Below the pieces are notes generated by a model. That model was not told the origin of the DNA. It was given only the letters and a program-made list of their open reading frames with translations, and ran no database searches. From Deltaproteobacteria bacterium (lineage in GTDB: Bacteria; Myxococcota_A; UBA9160; UBA4427), in assembly GCA_019310385.1 (NCBI GenBank), contig JAFDEK010000057.1, positions 1 through 40,639 of the forward strand: a stretch of DNA of 40,639 nt, given 5' to 3'. A program made the position numbers and the translations under genes. Shown here in pieces: positions 8,547 through 18,372 of the stretch (position 1 is its first letter; the number at the start of each line of letters is the position of its first letter).

Positions 8547-9704
8547 ATGAATCGACTATTTGTTGTTGGACTTCTTGTTGTTGGACTTCTCGTCACGGCG
8601 CTGTGCGCTGGATGCTCCGATCGGGCGGATGAGCCGTCACGCGACCTTGTAGGGAGCGCAGAGCGGGAAACGGTGGCGACCGACGCCGGGGCGAAGAGCG
8701 CGGGCGACGGGACGCCCTCCGACACGCGAAAGTTGATCGACCTCTTCGAGGTGGGCCAGAACGTCTATGTTCGAGCCTTGACCGTGGACGAAGCGGCGGG
8801 AACCCTGTGGGTCGGGACTTCGGTCGGCGTGCACGAGGTGGACCTTGCCAGCCGGGCCCCGCTGCGCACCTTCACGCGAGATCACGGCCTCGCGAACGAG
8901 TATGTCTTCGCGGTCGGAATCGATCATGATGGCTACAAGTGGTTCGGGACCAATGCCGGGGGCGTATCGCGGTACAAGGAAGACAGCTGGAAGACCTACT
9001 TCCCGATGCACGGCCTCGCCGACTATTGGGTGTATACCTTCGCGAACCAAGCCGATGGGACGCTCTGGATCGGGACCTGGGCGGGCGCGAACCGGGTCGA
9101 TATCCGCACGGGCAAATTCGAAACCTTCGTGAAGGAGCTGGTGAACGAGTGGGTGTACGGGATCGCCGTGGATTCCCGGGACCGGGTGTGGTTCGGCACC
9201 GAGGGCGGGGTCAGCATGTACGACGGTGCGAGCTGGCGTTCCTGGACCCACGACGACGGTATGGGGGCTTCCAACGTCGACGGGCTACCTGCGAGCAAGA
9301 ACACGGGACTGGGAACCCGGCGACGACACGATCTCGGAGTCATGCGGGGCGGCGAGGCCACGTACAATCCGAACTACGTGTTCTCGATCCACGTTACGCC
9401 GGACGACGTGGTCTGGGCAGGAACCTGGGGTGGTGGCGTGGCGCGCTTCGACGGAGAGAAGTGGCAGAACTTCACGCGCCAGGACGGATTGGCGGGGAAC
9501 ATCGTCTACAGCATCGTTCAGGACGCGGAGGGCGTGTTTTGGTTCGGGACAAATCGGGGCGTGTCACGGTACGATGGGGAGAGCTGGCGTAGCTTCGGAG
9601 CCCACGACGGATTTCCCGCAGTCAACGTCTACGCTCTGGCGGTCGATCCGAGTGGCGACATCTGGGCGGGCATCCGCGGTGCTGTCGCGAGGCTGGGCAA
9701 GTGA
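8547..9704 (+). CDS. Seven-bladed regulator-type beta-propeller, probable lipoprotein (propeller A)
   Basis: 385 residues. A hydrophobic signal is followed by LCAGC, a lipobox-like site with an unusual Cys at -3, so a lipid-anchored exported protein is likely. The rest holds seven blade signatures: LWVGTSVG, KWFGTNAG, LWIGTWAG, VWFGTEGG, VWAGTWGG, FWFGTNRG and IWAGIRGA, which is exactly one propeller. This repeat is the 'two-component regulator propeller' type normally fused to sensor kinases; here no kinase is attached. Between blades 4 and 5 a Lys/Arg-rich insert precedes a YNPNY motif, also present in propeller B. It ends one nucleotide before the next start, so the two are a co-transcribed tandem pair beside multihaem cytochromes. 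Ligand unknown. A sensory or cytochrome-docking role is inferred. Confidence 0.85.
   Translation: MNRLFVVGLLVVGLLVTALCAGCSDRADEPSRDLVGSAERETVATDAGAKSAGDGTPSDTRKLIDLFEVGQNVYVRALTVDEAAGTLWVGTSVGVHEVDLASRAPLRTFTRDHGLANEYVFAVGIDHDGYKWFGTNAGGVSRYKEDSWKTYFPMHGLADYWVYTFANQADGTLWIGTWAGANRVDIRTGKFETFVKELVNEWVYGIAVDSRDRVWFGTEGGVSMYDGASWRSWTHDDGMGASNVDGLPASKNTGLGTRRRHDLGVMRGGEATYNPNYVFSIHVTPDDVVWAGTWGGGVARFDGEKWQNFTRQDGLAGNIVYSIVQDAEGVFWFGTNRGVSRYDGESWRSFGAHDGFPAVNVYALAVDPSGDIWAGIRGAVARLGK
8561..8590 (+). repeat. Perfect 15-bp tandem duplication in a signal-peptide coding region
   Basis: The unit TGTTGTTGGACTTCT occurs twice in a row, exactly in frame. It adds five residues and makes the doubled hydrophobic stretch of propeller A's signal peptide. 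It is AT-richer than its surroundings and looks like a recent slippage duplication. Confidence 0.9.
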
Positions 9705-9705
9705 G

Positions 9706-10983
9706 ATGAGGAACAGGGAGCAAGATACAATCGTGAATACACGAATCCTGCGTGTCGTCCTTGGGACGGTGGCAGCAATCATCGTCGTGGGTGCCGCCTT
9801 TCTAATCGGGTTGAGGGAGGGGGGCCGCGCACCCTCGGGCGGTCGCGAGCTCGCCCAGGGCGGCGGGCAGACCGGTGAGGCGCAGGCGCCGCTCACCGCG
9901 CCCGCCTTGCAGAGCAACTCGGGCGAAGGGAGCGCGGAAGCTCTTGGGCACCGGGGAGTCGAGTTCACCCATTTCCGGGTGGGCAACCGCAACATCAAGG
10001 CGATGTTCTCCGAGAGAAAGATCGTCTGGGTCGGCACCTCGGGCGGCGTGGTGCGCTACGACACCGAGACCGACGACTACAGGCTCTTCGACGTTCGCTC
10101 CGGGCTTCTGTCGAACGGGATCTTTCACCTCAGCAAGTTGGGAGACAAATTGGTGGTCGGGACCTACGGCGGCGGGGTCTCTCTTCTCGATGAGAGCGGC
10201 GAGAGCTGGACCAATTACAACATCCAGCACGGCCTGGCGGACGCCTTCGTCTACGACTTCCTCGAGCTCGACAACGGAGACGTCTGGATCGCGACCTGGT
10301 CGGGGGCCAATCGGATCGTGGGCGGGAACCTCGACGATCGCGGGAAGTGGGAGACCCACACTGTCGAGAATACGGGCGGCGGCCTTCCCAACGACTGGGT
10401 CTACGCGCTCGCCAAGGGCCGCAACGGCGAGGTCTGGATGGCGACCGAGGGAGGGCTCGCGCGATTCGACGACGGAGAGTGGCAGAGCTGGAAGCACTCG
10501 GACGGCCTGGGTGCGCCGTACGAGCTGGTCAAGAGTCAGATCGAGTTCACCCAGGATCCCGCCAAGGAGTCGAGCCACCACGCCAGACAGAAGGTGGAGA
10601 TGGGCCTCGAGGAGGTGGACATCGCCTACAACCCCAACTACATCGTTGCCTTGCTGGTCGACCAAGACGGCGTGGTGTGGTGTGGCACCTGGGGAGGCGG
10701 CCTCGCGCGCTTCGACGGCACGAGCTGGAAGTACTACACGGTGGCGGATGGCCTGCCTGCGAACCACGTCTTCATGCTCGGGCGCGAGTCGAAGGGCAGG
10801 TTGTGGGTGGGCACCAGCAATGGAATGGCACGTTTCGATGGGAAGGACTTCACGAACTTCTCCGTCAACGACGGCCTCTTTGCGCGCAGCGTGTTCTCCA
10901 TGACCTATGCACACGACGGAAGCTTGTGGGTGGGAAGCTACGGCGGCGTTTCCAGGCTGGTCGGCCTCGGGAAGGCGAACTGA
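9706..10983 (+). CDS. Seven-bladed regulator-type beta-propeller with membrane anchor (propeller B)
   Basis: About 425 residues from ATG 9706; a GTG at 9733 is the alternative start, with GGGAG upstream at a long spacing. A single hydrophobic helix (about 17-35) without a lipobox suggests an uncleaved membrane anchor. A Gly/Ala-rich linker leads to seven blades: VWVGTSGG, LVVGTYGG, VWIATWSG, VWMATEGG, VWCGTWGG, LWVGTSNG and LWVGSYGG. Blades match propeller A one to one (ATWSGANR/GTWAGANR in blade 3, TEGG in blade 4, YNPNY plus GTWGGG and ARFDG in blade 5), and a charged insert of similar position lies between blades 4 and 5. The two are therefore paralogues from a tandem duplication. The multihaem cytochrome starts 25 nt downstream. 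Together the pair resembles the double propeller of hybrid sensor kinases split over two proteins, which is an inference. Confidence 0.85.
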   Translation: MRNREQDTIVNTRILRVVLGTVAAIIVVGAAFLIGLREGGRAPSGGRELAQGGGQTGEAQAPLTAPALQSNSGEGSAEALGHRGVEFTHFRVGNRNIKAMFSERKIVWVGTSGGVVRYDTETDDYRLFDVRSGLLSNGIFHLSKLGDKLVVGTYGGGVSLLDESGESWTNYNIQHGLADAFVYDFLELDNGDVWIATWSGANRIVGGNLDDRGKWETHTVENTGGGLPNDWVYALAKGRNGEVWMATEGGLARFDDGEWQSWKHSDGLGAPYELVKSQIEFTQDPAKESSHHARQKVEMGLEEVDIAYNPNYIVALLVDQDGVVWCGTWGGGLARFDGTSWKYYTVADGLPANHVFMLGRESKGRLWVGTSNGMARFDGKDFTNFSVNDGLFARSVFSMTYAHDGSLWVGSYGGVSRLVGLGKAN

Positions 10984-11008
10984 CCCAGCCGCAAGACTCG
11001 CGGTGGAA

Positions 11009-12274
11009 ATGATGGCCGGAGGAGGAGCGTCGATCTCGCCGCCGCGAGGCGCTCGGCCGGGGCCAACCGCGCGCGGCTTCCTTCTCGGGCTCCTGCTTTG
11101 GCTCGTCCCCACCTGCGCGGCCGCGGAAGGCGTACCCGAGTCCATCGATCCCGAAGCGTCGTGCGCGAGCAAGGCGTGTCACCCGGATCTGCTGGATCGC
11201 ACGCGTCTTCACTGGGACGAGCTGCTTGCGCCGGGCCAGTGCCTCGAGTGCCACGAGGCGAGACGCAAGAAGCACGAATTCAAGCCCTTTGATTCTTCGA
11301 AGCGGTGCTACGAGTGTCACGAGGAGCTGCGCGAGCGACTTGCGTCGCCTCGCGGGCGCAACCAGCACGAGCCTGTGGCGAAGGGGGAGTGCTCGGCGTG
11401 TCACGATCCCCATGGCTCCGAAGAGGGCTGGCTCTTGCGCGCAGAGGAGGGGCTCGAGCTCTGTGGAGGCTGCCACGAGGACATCGTCGAGGGAGTGGAG
11501 GGAGAGGGCATCGTGCACGAGCCCGTGGAGGATGGTTGCGGAGACTGCCACGACCCCCACGGTGCACGCTACCCGGCACTGATGACCATGCGGATTGCTC
11601 GCCTCTGTGAAGACTGCCACGACGAGGTCACGGAGCTGGCCGAGGAATCCCCCGTCGATCACGGGGCCCTTCGTTCGAAGAAGCAGTGCATGAGCTGCCA
11701 CGTCCCCCATTTCAGTCGGGTGGATGCGCTCCTCGAGAAGCCGCAGCGCGACACCTGCCTGAGTTGCCATGACGAGAAGGTGGAGTCCGGGGAGGAAGTG
11801 CTGGTCGACATGAAGCGCTGGCTTCAGGTGAACAGGAACTGGCACGATCCCGTTCGCGAGAACGGTTGCACCGAGTGCCACGAGCCGCATGGGTCGGACC
11901 GGCCGCGACTCCTGGCGAAAGAGTTTCCGCGCGCCCTCTATGCGCCCTTCGCGATCGAACGGTACGGGCTGTGCTTCAGCTGCCACGATGAGTCGATGGT
12001 GACGGCCGGGGAGACCCGGTCGGCCACGAAATTCCGCAACGGAAGCCGGAATCTCCACAGCCTCCACGTGAATCGGGAGGAACGGGGGCGTACCTGCATC
12101 GCCTGCCACGAGGTTCATGCCAGCAGCGCACCGCTGCAAATCCGAAGCTACGTTCCCTACGGAAGCTGGACGATGCCTCTGTTCTTCGAGAAGACGGAGC
12201 GCGGTGGGTCCTGCAGCTCGGGCTGTCATCGGATGCGGGCCTACGACCGGAGTCGTGCAGATGCAGCGAAGTGA
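11009..12274 (+). CDS. Multihaem cytochrome c with up to 13 haem sites
   Basis: About 421 residues; starts are possible at the adjacent ATGs 11009 and 11012, preceded by GGTGGA. The signal peptide is near residues 17-38. The mature protein holds eleven canonical CxxCH motifs, most followed by a charged residue or by xPH (CHDPHG, CHEPHG), the doubled-CXXCH pattern. Two extra sites have wider spacing: CASKACH (Cx4CH, 11162-11182) at the start and CSSGCH (Cx3CH, 12212-12229) at the end. Cx4CH haem binding is documented in cytochrome c3-type proteins; Cx3CH is rarer. The close spacing of motifs implies a haem wire. It follows propeller B by 25 nt and overlaps the next cytochrome gene by 14 nt, so a propeller-cytochrome complex is plausible. 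No quinol-oxidase, reductase active site or porin is recognisable here. Confidence 0.92.
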   Translation: MMAGGGASISPPRGARPGPTARGFLLGLLLWLVPTCAAAEGVPESIDPEASCASKACHPDLLDRTRLHWDELLAPGQCLECHEARRKKHEFKPFDSSKRCYECHEELRERLASPRGRNQHEPVAKGECSACHDPHGSEEGWLLRAEEGLELCGGCHEDIVEGVEGEGIVHEPVEDGCGDCHDPHGARYPALMTMRIARLCEDCHDEVTELAEESPVDHGALRSKKQCMSCHVPHFSRVDALLEKPQRDTCLSCHDEKVESGEEVLVDMKRWLQVNRNWHDPVRENGCTECHEPHGSDRPRLLAKEFPRALYAPFAIERYGLCFSCHDESMVTAGETRSATKFRNGSRNLHSLHVNREERGRTCIACHEVHASSAPLQIRSYVPYGSWTMPLFFEKTERGGSCSSGCHRMRAYDRSRADAAK

Positions 12275-12791
12275 TGGCGCGTTGTTACGCATCGGTACCG
12301 GAGCAGCGACCGTTGCTGCGCGCGCTGTGGTGGTCAACGTGGTCCTGCTCTCTTGCATGCTCGCCTCGCGGGCGGGTGCCGAAACCGATCCAGTCTCCAC
12401 GAGTGCCGCGCCGGCGAGGGCATTCGTCCACGCTCCCTATGCGGAGCGAAATTGCAGGGCATGTCACGAGACCGAGGCCGGAGCGATCCTGAAATCACCG
12501 AAAGGCGGGCTCTGCCTGGCGAGCTGCCACACGGACCTTCTCGCCCATGCCGAGTTTCGGCACGGGCCGGTGAACCTCGAGGCCTGCCTGCCTTGCCACG
12601 AATACCACGACTCCGAGCACCCGGACCTCCTGGTGGAGGCCGGAGATGCACTCTGTTACCGCTGTCACCTGCGCAGGGACTTCGCGTCCACCTCGCACCG
12701 CGACTCGTCGGTAGAGGGCACCTGTACGGGTTGTCACGACCCCCATCGGGGCGACGACCCGCTCTTCCGAAGGCAAGAGCCTGACAAATGA
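12261..12791 (+). CDS. Small multihaem cytochrome c (four or five haems)
   Basis: 176 residues from ATG 12261, with CGGAG 7 nt upstream; the start lies inside the preceding cytochrome gene. A signal peptide covers about 15-43, with likely cleavage near RAGA. Haem motifs are CRACH, CLASCH (Cx3CH, 12513-12530), CLPCH, CYRCH and CTGCH, with HDPH after the last. A Cx3CH site therefore occurs in both neighbouring cytochromes, which argues against a sequencing error and for real use or a structural role. The small size and high haem density fit a periplasmic shuttle or a partner subunit of the larger cytochrome. Translational coupling by overlap supports a fixed stoichiometry. Function beyond electron transfer cannot be read from the sequence. 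Confidence 0.9.
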   Translation: MQRSDGALLRIGTGAATVAARAVVVNVVLLSCMLASRAGAETDPVSTSAAPARAFVHAPYAERNCRACHETEAGAILKSPKGGLCLASCHTDLLAHAEFRHGPVNLEACLPCHEYHDSEHPDLLVEAGDALCYRCHLRRDFASTSHRDSSVEGTCTGCHDPHRGDDPLFRRQEPDK

Positions 12792-13068
12792 GGCGGCGGA
12801 GGTAGGAGTGAGGATGCTGCCCCGAGGGATTCAGCTTCCTCGGAAACGGAGATCGGGCGCGATCATGATGTGGGCCACCGTGTGCACGTCGGAGACCGAG
12901 CCGTGGTCGGGAATCACCCGCCCTGGGGCTGATCCGGCGGCTCTGGGCTATGGTTCTCGCGCGGCTGCATGATCGGAATTAGAGTCACATCCGATTCGCG
13001 ACGTCGAGTGCTCGAAGGACTCCCCATTTGGCCGTCGCTCCGATTCTCCAATCGGCAAAGGTAGACTC

Positions 13069-13725
13069 GTGAAAAGACCCTCTCTCGTTGGTTGCGTAGT
13101 GTACGTCGTCCTTGCCCTTGGCTGCGGACAGCAAGACGGGGCCACCGGCGATGGGGCGCCGGCCGAAACGGCCGCAGAGGAAGCGACCGCTAGCCCGACC
13201 GCTTCGGGTGATCCGCCTGCGGGAGCGCCTTCCGGTGCGGGGGTCGCGCTGCAAGCCCACAATCGCGGCCGTGTCCTGTCGGCCACGACCGTGGGTGCCT
13301 ACACCTACCTCGAGGTCGATGTCCAGGGCACGCGGATGTGGTTGGCCTCCAGCCCCGTCCAGGTGCAGCCCGGAACCGAGGTGGGGTGGGGGCAGTTCGC
13401 GGTCATGAAGAACTTCACCAGCAAGTCGCTCAACAAGACCTTCGACCAGATCCTGTTCGTCAATCAGGTCGTCCCGGTGGATGCCCAGCAGGCGGTAGCC
13501 AGCGGCGGAAAGGTGCTGAGCGTCGTGAACGGGGGGGGCTACAACTACATCCAGGTGGATGGGGCTTCCGGATCGCTCTGGCTCGCAGCGCCGATCTCTC
13601 CCGTGAGTGCAGGGAATCAGATTACGTGGAGTGGTGGAACTCCGATGCATAACTTCCCCAGCCCCTCGCTGAATCGAAGCTTCGACGAGATCCTCTTCGT
13701 CGGTGCAGTACGCGTCGTTGAATGA
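13069..13725 (+). CDS. Lipoprotein with two tandem NrfJ-like domains
   Basis: 218 residues from GTG 13069 (AAAGGT upstream). The lipobox is LALGC, with lipidated Cys19, followed by an Ala/Pro/Thr-rich linker to about residue 60. Two copies of a domain of about 70 residues follow (67-135 and 147-216). Both share the pattern G-[RK]-VLS, Y-x-Y-[LI]-x-VD, [MLW]-WLA, then MxNFxSxSLNxxFDxILFV. This pattern resembles NrfJ-type small proteins found near cytochrome c nitrite reductase and System II genes; it is recognised from memory, and a profile search should confirm it. NrfJ proteins normally have one domain, so the duplication is unusual. The position behind two multihaem cytochromes and downstream of resB/ccsA fits a cytochrome-maturation or accessory role, mechanism unknown. 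A hairpin (CCGATT/AATCGG) lies 14-30 nt before the start. Confidence 0.72.
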   Translation: MKRPSLVGCVVYVVLALGCGQQDGATGDGAPAETAAEEATASPTASGDPPAGAPSGAGVALQAHNRGRVLSATTVGAYTYLEVDVQGTRMWLASSPVQVQPGTEVGWGQFAVMKNFTSKSLNKTFDQILFVNQVVPVDAQQAVASGGKVLSVVNGGGYNYIQVDGASGSLWLAAPISPVSAGNQITWSGGTPMHNFPSPSLNRSFDEILFVGAVRVVE

Positions 13726-13913
13726 GCCGCCTTTCGTGAGGCGCATCTCGCTGATCTCGTCTCAGGCGACCGCAGGTCCCGGCCCACCGACGGCAGCTCT
13801 CTTCCGGCTTCTCGATCGCAGAGCCCCGCCGGAAGGAGGATCGAGGTCGTAGGCATCGGGCGAGGTTTCCCTTTGCCGCGGCCAGCCGGAGGGCGCATTC
13901 TCTAGCCTCACAC

Positions 13914-16091
<2,178 letters not shown>

Positions 16092-16379
16092 TCCGGGCCG
16101 GGAGCCTACGACCTTCGGGCGCTGAGGCGGGGCCCGTCGAATATTTCGGACCCACAGGCGAGCAAGCCGTGTGCCGGATCCTGTGGACGGCAACGGAGGC
16201 CAGGGACCCCCGAGCGTCTCCAGGCGACTCGTGCCCTCCGCTCTTATCGTCCTGGTTCTCCGAATCGGGACGAAGCTTCGCGCTATCGAGAGCTGCGCCG
16301 GTCGCGGAGGCCGAAGGGTCCGCTCGGACGTGCGGCGGCGTGCTAGGTTCTGACCGAGCCGAATCGAGGCCTTCGCGAC

Positions 16380-17006
16380 ATGGATTCCGTACGTAGGAAG
16401 ATCGTATTCTCCGCCCTCCTCACTCTGGTGGCTGGCGCCTGCGCTTCGACCCGGCTGGTGGACGTGTGGGTGGACGAGGCCCGGTCGGGTGCCGCCTTCC
16501 AGAACATCCTCGTCGTCGCGATGTCGGAGAGCGAGCGAGACCGGCGCATATTCGAGGATCGCTTCGTCAGCGAGCTCCGCGCGCGCGGAGCGCATTCGGC
16601 GCCCAGCTACTCGGTTCTCCCCGCCGCCTCCGAGATGGAAAGGGAGAGCATCTCCGAGGCCGTCCGGGCCGGGGGATTCGACGGCGTCCTCATCAACCAC
16701 CACGCGGGGAGCGACGAGCAGAGCGTGTACGTCCCGGGTCGCACGCGAACGGAGGTCTACGGCCGGGGACACCCGCGGCACCGTCTCGACAACTTCTACT
16801 GGGGCACGTGGGAGACTGTCAGCGACCCCGGCTACTACGACAAGCTAACGACGGTGTTCCTCGAGACCAACATCTACGAGACGCGCGACGGAACGCTGGT
16901 CTGGTCAGGGCGCTCGGAATCCTTCAATCCGCAATCGACGCTCGAGATCATCGACACCCTGAGCAAGGCGGTGGCGGAGAGCCTCGAGAAGAGCGACATG
17001 CTGTAG
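16380..17006 (+). CDS. Small lipoprotein of unknown function (DUF4136-like)
   Basis: 208 residues. A signal peptide ends in a lipobox (VAGAC, Cys21), so the mature protein is lipid-anchored outside the cytoplasm. The segment NILVVAMSESERDRRIFEDRFVSELRARG, with later GGFDGVLINH and TNIYETRDGTLVWSGRSES, resembles a widespread family of small lipoproteins often labelled DUF4136-like. No catalytic motif is visible. A 7-bp GC-rich hairpin follows directly after the stop. It lies in the cytochrome locus but has wide spacers on both sides (288 and 490 nt), so it is probably transcribed alone. Function unknown. Confidence 0.75.
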   Translation: MDSVRRKIVFSALLTLVAGACASTRLVDVWVDEARSGAAFQNILVVAMSESERDRRIFEDRFVSELRARGAHSAPSYSVLPAASEMERESISEAVRAGGFDGVLINHHAGSDEQSVYVPGRTRTEVYGRGHPRHRLDNFYWGTWETVSDPGYYDKLTTVFLETNIYETRDGTLVWSGRSESFNPQSTLEIIDTLSKAVAESLEKSDML

Positions 17007-17008
17007 GA

Positions 17009-17025
17009 CAGGCGCTTCGCGCCTG
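17009..17025 (+). terminator. GC-rich hairpin after lipoprotein gene
   Basis: CAGGCGC and GCGCCTG flank a 3-nt TTC loop, three nucleotides after the stop codon. There is no T-run, so this is only a possible transcription end or mRNA-stabilising hairpin. Confidence 0.35.
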
Positions 17026-17245
17026 CGCCGGCCGTTCGCAACCCCGGCCCCCGGCTCTTCGCGCCGCTCCCCTTCTGCGACCGGCCGCCGCCCATCACTC
17101 GGTCGCGCGGGCTACGGCTCGCGGTCGCTCTCCCCGGCCAAGGCGGCCTGATACCTCTAGAATCTCCCACATCGCGATCTCCCGGTCGGCCAGGCTCGTC
17201 TCACTCCTTCGGGGAAAGAGCGTGGCCCATAAGCGGTTACCGCGG

Positions 17246-17298
17246 TGGTCTCAGGGTCGTGAGAGAAGGGGCCCCAGGCTGGTCTCAAGGTCGTGGGA
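17246..17298 (+). promoter_or_regulatory. Pair of dyad repeats, candidate activator sites
   Basis: Two copies of a 17-bp sequence (TGGTCTCAGGGTCGTGA at 17246 and TGGTCTCAAGGTCGTGG at 17280) match at 15 of 17 positions and start 34 bp apart. The first contains the perfect dyad TCTCA-N6-TGAGA (17249-17264), the second a near dyad TCTCA-N6-TGGGA. They lie 100-150 bp upstream of a sigma-54-like promoter, the usual distance for enhancer sites of NtrC-type activators. The link to the regulator at 6446 is inferred. The rest of 17007-17496 shows no gene. Confidence 0.45.
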
Positions 17299-17398
17299 AA
17301 TGAGCTCGCCTTCGGGCCGTGGTCGAAAGCGATGGGTTGCCCTGATTCCCGATGGGTTGATCGTAGAATATCGCCAATACTGCAACGGTCACCTGAAG

Positions 17399-17414
17399 TG
17401 GCATGGAGATCGCA
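17399..17414 (+). promoter_or_regulatory. Sigma-54-type promoter candidate
   Basis: TGGCATG-GAGA-TCGCA fits the sigma-54 consensus TGGCAYR-N4-TTGCW at every fixed position except one (C for T in the -12 element), with the required GG/GC spacing. The predicted transcription start is near 17426, about 70 nt before the Sel1-cytochrome start. A sigma-54 activator gene is present in the same locus. Confidence 0.5.
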
Positions 17415-17496
17415 GCGGGAGAGTATCGAGGGCACCCGCGAGTCGAGTTCGCGCGCTCTGCGAAGGTGTGCGAATAGTAGGTCGAGGTTCGTCTGC

Positions 17497-18372
17497 ATGA
17501 CCCGATACACAATTGCGGCCGCTTTGTTGGCGTTTTCGAGCCTGACCGCCGCTTCGGAGCCGGCGAACGGGAAGTTCGCGACGATGCCCGGGGTCGCGGT
17601 GCCGCGGGGCGAGCTGACGACGACCTTCGCGAAGTTCCTGCCACTGGCCGAGGCAGGCGACCCGCAAGTCCAGAACTTCATCGCCTTCATGCTCTTCCAT
17701 GGGGAGGGCGTTCGGCGTGACCGCGAGCAGGCGCACGTTTGGTTCCACCGCGCGGCGGAGCAGGGCTATGCAGCTGCACAGCGGAACCTCGCGCTGATGC
17801 ACTCGGGCACGATTCCCGGTGTGTCGCACGACTACATCGATTTCGAAGAAGCTGGGTTCTGGCTCACACTGGTCGAGACGAGGCGTGTGCGGCCGCAGGA
17901 GGAGGTGCCCGCCTGGGCGTCCCGTGGCGAGGATCGGAGAGGCCCGCGGAGCGCCCTGGCGTCGGGGATCCTCGAGGCCGGAGAGCAGACGTACCTGACC
18001 TTTTGCGGCGGGTGCCACGGGTTCAACGGGATTGCGTACTACGTCGGATCCCCCTCGTTTGCGCTTGGGGAGCGCATGGATAAGACCGACGGTGAGATGT
18101 ACGACAGCTTGCTCAATGGTCATGTCGTCATGCCGGCATGGGGCGCGATGCTCTCGCCCAAAGAAATCGCCGGTGCCATCCTCTTCGTGAGAACTCTTCG
18201 GGCAACGGTGGACAACGGAATCGGAGCCCCGATGCGAATGCCTCCCGAGATGTACTTTCACTTTGTTCCGCTAGGAGGATGGGCCGGGCGCCTGCCCGAG
18301 GGCGTGCCGCCGCCGACGCGCCCCGGCGAACCCCCACCCGAAAGCGGGAATGGTTCCCGAATTCGGGAATAG
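17497..18372 (+). CDS. Sel1-repeat/monohaem cytochrome c fusion protein
   Basis: 291 residues from ATG 17497 (GAGG about 9 nt upstream), with a signal peptide (about 1-19, cleavage near TAA-SE). Residues 45-130 hold Sel1-type repeats (YAAAQRNLALMHSG, with the helix FMLFHGEGVRRDREQAHVWF before it). Residues 155-260 form a small class I cytochrome c domain: haem motif CGGCH (170-174) and probable axial Met212 in VVMPAWG, followed by LSPKEIAGAILFVRTL. The C-terminus is Pro-rich. Sel1 plus cytochrome c in one chain is an uncommon arrangement and suggests a tethered electron carrier docking to a partner. A sigma-54-like promoter and paired dyads lie upstream. The last codons and stop run into a palindromic repeat. 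Confidence 0.88.
   Translation: MTRYTIAAALLAFSSLTAASEPANGKFATMPGVAVPRGELTTTFAKFLPLAEAGDPQVQNFIAFMLFHGEGVRRDREQAHVWFHRAAEQGYAAAQRNLALMHSGTIPGVSHDYIDFEEAGFWLTLVETRRVRPQEEVPAWASRGEDRRGPRSALASGILEAGEQTYLTFCGGCHGFNGIAYYVGSPSFALGERMDKTDGEMYDSLLNGHVVMPAWGAMLSPKEIAGAILFVRTLRATVDNGIGAPMRMPPEMYFHFVPLGGWAGRLPEGVPPPTRPGEPPPESGNGSRIRE

Noticed and set aside
12871..12890. Sigma-54-like GG/GC pair upstream of the NrfJ-like lipoprotein
   Set aside because: Three mismatches to the consensus; expected by chance in GC-rich sequence.
12808..12972. Small open frame between the pentahaem cytochrome and the NrfJ-like gene
   Set aside because: About 54 codons with a GGAGGT-like site nearby, but no recognisable domain or homologous pattern; not enough to call a gene.
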